Positions 43,949 through 45,388 of a stretch of DNA of 45,388 nt are shown piece after piece. The number at the start of each line of letters is the position of its first letter. Position 1 is the first letter of the stretch. Below the pieces are notes generated by a model. It did not search any database and had not been told where the DNA came from. It saw nothing but the letters and a program-made list of their open reading frames with translations. A program made the translations under genes and the position numbers. The DNA is from Pseudomonas sp. UFMG81 (GTDB lineage: Bacteria; Pseudomonadota; Gammaproteobacteria; Pseudomonadales; Pseudomonadaceae), in assembly GCF_015354575.1 (NCBI RefSeq), contig NZ_JACAFQ010000008.1, positions 1 through 45,388 on the forward strand, in the 5' to 3' direction.

Positions 43949-44089
43949 ATGCTTATTCGCATTCTGAGCAGGATCCTCGCATCCGCTCTCCGCCGCCCAA
44001 CCCCCGCGGCCACCCCATCCCCAACCTTCTACCTGATCGACAGCCAGTCCCTCGCCACCCGCGCCAACCGGGAGGTGCCCCATGACTGA
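43949..44089 (+). CDS. Small protein of 46 aa in the repeat cassette, copy 2
   Basis: The frame starts MLIRILSRILASALRRPTP and ends REVPHD, preceded by TTGGAG. It differs from copy 1 mainly at residues 4-8 and is otherwise almost identical, with several synonymous changes. It overlaps the next gene by 8 bases. An Arg-rich amphipathic N-terminal helix is evident. Function unknown. Confidence 0.5.
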   Translation: MLIRILSRILASALRRPTPAATPSPTFYLIDSQSLATRANREVPHD

Positions 44090-44312
44090 CCATGAACGCC
44101 TGTCTTCCATCCAAAGCTACGTCTGGACCCTCGAACTGCTCGGCGAGGCGCTGGTCCAGCATGACGAGGTGCTGGAATGCGAACACAACCCGCAACTGAG
44201 CTTCCGCAACACGGCGGGGATCCACCAGGCGATCCGGATCATCAGCCGTTTGGCCAGTGAGCAGTTCGGCAAGCTGGAGGTGATGAGCGAAGAGGGGCAT
44301 ATCGGAGGCTGA
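44082..44312 (+). CDS. Conserved 76-aa protein of the repeat cassette, copy 2
   Basis: It is the same protein as at 35318-35548 for the first 66 or so residues; the tail here is LEVMSEEGHIGG instead of LEAMKEESVSGD. Most nucleotide differences between copies are silent, consistent with selection on the protein. A REP-like GGGGCCGCTTTGCGGCCC follows at about 44328-44345. Function unknown. Confidence 0.65.
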   Translation: MTDHERLSSIQSYVWTLELLGEALVQHDEVLECEHNPQLSFRNTAGIHQAIRIISRLASEQFGKLEVMSEEGHIGG

Positions 44313-44539
44313 TGCCTGGCGTCACAGGGGCCGCTTTGCGGCCCTCTCGCGTGGCGTCTTCCTGCCGAGTGTTTCTACTTACGCCATCGCTACTTTCTAG
44401 ATAATGCTCAACCGCGATTCACCGCCAGCCCAGTGTATTCGGGCCTTCAGGCAAAAATTTTAGAGATAACGATTTGCATTGTCGGAGATAGTTGCTGACT
44501 TGCGCACGTCTAATTCACACCCGCATTGCCCGGCCAGCC
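44313..44539. other. Spacer with a single REP-like palindrome
   Basis: After the REP-like GGGGCCGCTTTGCGGCCC no gene is visible. The DNA returns to core-like GC content towards 44500. This is the apparent right edge of the island, but no copy of the tRNA-Thr 3' end was found here. Confidence 0.5.
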
Positions 44540-45136
44540 CTACCAAAACCACCCACCCCGCGCGAGCTCCTGCTCGCAACTCCGATACTGCGCCCCAAAC
44601 ACCGACGCCCGTGCCTGCACCTTCTGCGACACGTTCACCAACCACGGCTTGGCGTCATAGCTGCGGTTGCGGTAGCCGCCCCAGCCTTCGTGGTAATTCA
44701 GGTACTGGCCAAAGGCGTCCCACTTGGACACGCCATTCACCCGCTGGCTCTTCTGCATGTACCAGCCCATGAAGTCGAGGGCGTCGGCGAAGTCGTCGCG
44801 GGCGGCGCCCCAGCCGCCGGCTTCGCGCTTGTAGTCGGCCCAGGTCTCGTCCTTGGCCTGGGCGTAGCCGTAGGCGGTGCTGACCCGGCCCCAGGGGATG
44901 AAACCGAGGAAGTAATAGCGCGGCGGCAGGGCGTCGTGCTTGAACGAGGACTCCTGGTACATCATCGCCATCGGCACCTGCACCGGCGCACCCCAGCGCG
45001 CCTGCATCTTCAGCGCCGCCTCGTGCCATTTCGGTTTCTCGCGGAAGATCTCGCAGAGGTTGTCGGGGTTGGCAGGGGGCTTGGTGGCGCAGCCGGCAAG
45101 CGCCAGGAGCAGGGCTGGCATCGTGAGCCGAAGCAT
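44540..45136 (-). CDS. Lytic transglycosylase (SLT-domain) lipoprotein
   Basis: This 198-aa lipoprotein has the signal peptide MLRLTMPALLLALAGC with the lipidated Cys at 16. The SLT-like domain places the likely catalytic Glu62 in MAMMYQESSFKHDA, followed by YGYAQAKDETWADYK and NYHEGWGG. It would cleave peptidoglycan glycan strands from the outer membrane side. I recognise it as a conserved Pseudomonas SLT-domain protein related to EmtA-type enzymes but not identical. Confidence 0.82.
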   Translation of the reverse strand: MLRLTMPALLLALAGCATKPPANPDNLCEIFREKPKWHEAALKMQARWGAPVQVPMAMMYQESSFKHDALPPRYYFLGFIPWGRVSTAYGYAQAKDETWADYKREAGGWGAARDDFADALDFMGWYMQKSQRVNGVSKWDAFGQYLNYHEGWGGYRNRSYDAKPWLVNVSQKVQARASVFGAQYRSCEQELARGGWFW

Positions 45137-45184
45137 GGAGGGGGTTCCTTATTGCAGACGTCGGGGTCGCAGAGCGCTGGCGCT

Positions 45185-45388
45185 TTATACCTTCTTTTGA
45201 GACGTAGATGAATCAGCGGCCGGTTGTGCGATGTCAATCGCGGATAGCTCCTTTCGAGAGATATTGATGACGTAGGTGAGGAAACTTTGGGTGAGCTGAT
45301 CGCTGCTAGCTTGAGTCGCTCCATCGGCAATCGCTGGCCGCCAGGTGTTCGGCGGGAGTCTTGCAGCGCCTATGAGATCGAGCGCCGC
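45185..45388 (-). CDS. C-terminal end of an unknown gene (partial, cut by the window)
   Basis: An open frame enters from the right edge and runs 67 codons to TAA, ending ADSSTSQKKV. It contains SFLTYVINISRKELSAIDIA. GC-third-position use is mixed. It ends 48 bases before the transglycosylase start on the same strand. It may be a genuine C-terminus or a chance frame; no family is recognised. Confidence 0.35.
   Translation of the reverse strand, partial: AALDLIGAARLPPNTWRPAIADGATQASSDQLTQSFLTYVINISRKELSAIDIAQPAADSSTSQKKV

Noticed and set aside
31000..44400. CRISPR array or intact integrase
   Set aside because: No regularly spaced repeats of CRISPR length and no complete tyrosine or serine recombinase were found; only fragments remain.
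44300..44540. Duplicate of the tRNA-Thr 3' end as a right attachment site
   Set aside because: The last 20-25 bases of tRNA-Thr do not recur here or elsewhere to the right in this window by eye.

Overview
This window is chromosomal DNA of a Pseudomonas, most likely the P. putida group. The order rpsT / murJ-ribF-ileS-lspA-fkpB-ispH / minor pilins / thiO / bamD / rluD-pgeF / clpB / ndh / yacG-coaE-pilD-pilC / pilA / tRNA-Thr matches the conserved Pseudomonas layout. The core is GC-rich and studded with REP-type palindromes of the kind common in P. putida. The identification rests on gene order, protein sequences and the 5S sequence; no database search was run.

Left part (1-30.9 kb, core genome). 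The window opens at the tail of an rRNA operon (23S end, 5S, terminator). Next is a lipid-transport operon of two half-length PqiA/LetA-type membrane proteins and a six-MCE-domain PqiB/LetB-type protein. rpsT lies on the minus strand, followed by murJ and the tightly overlapping ribF-ileS-lspA-fkpB-ispH operon. A reduced minor-pilin cluster (a FimT/GspH-type gene on the minus strand, then pilV-pilW-pilX-pilE) contains no pilY1. Then come thiO, bamD, rluD-pgeF, clpB with a good heat-shock promoter, three tRNA genes (Asn, Pro, Lys), a RibD-C/DHFR-like reductase, a type II NADH dehydrogenase, several small conserved genes, yacG-coaE-pilD-pilC, and pilA. No pilB lies between pilA and pilC.

Right part (30.97-44.3 kb, accessory island). 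Directly after pilA and tRNA-Thr(CGT) the DNA becomes visibly AT-richer and mosaic. It holds a membrane/coiled-coil protein, an IS630-type remnant, an Mrr-like PD-(D/E)xK nuclease, and a HEPN-like protein preceded on the same strand by an odd tRNA-like gene whose anticodon reads AAT. A cassette with a structured RNA and two tiny overlapping genes follows, then a broken DUF927 gene, broken coiled-coil genes, a GrlR-like gene and a dead serine-recombinase fragment. The main find is a three-gene minus-strand operon of patatin phospholipase (CapV-type), CD-NTase and a 581-aa protein with a DisA/DAC-like domain. I read it as a CBASS-type anti-phage system with an unusual third component. A second copy of the RNA/small-ORF cassette closes the island, so the CBASS block sits between two direct repeats about 8.8 kb apart. 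The window ends with a lytic-transglycosylase lipoprotein and a truncated reading frame.

The pilA-tRNA-Thr junction looks like an insertion hotspot loaded with nucleic-acid-directed and nucleotide-signalling defence genes and several decayed mobile elements. No intact integrase or duplicated attachment site was found.
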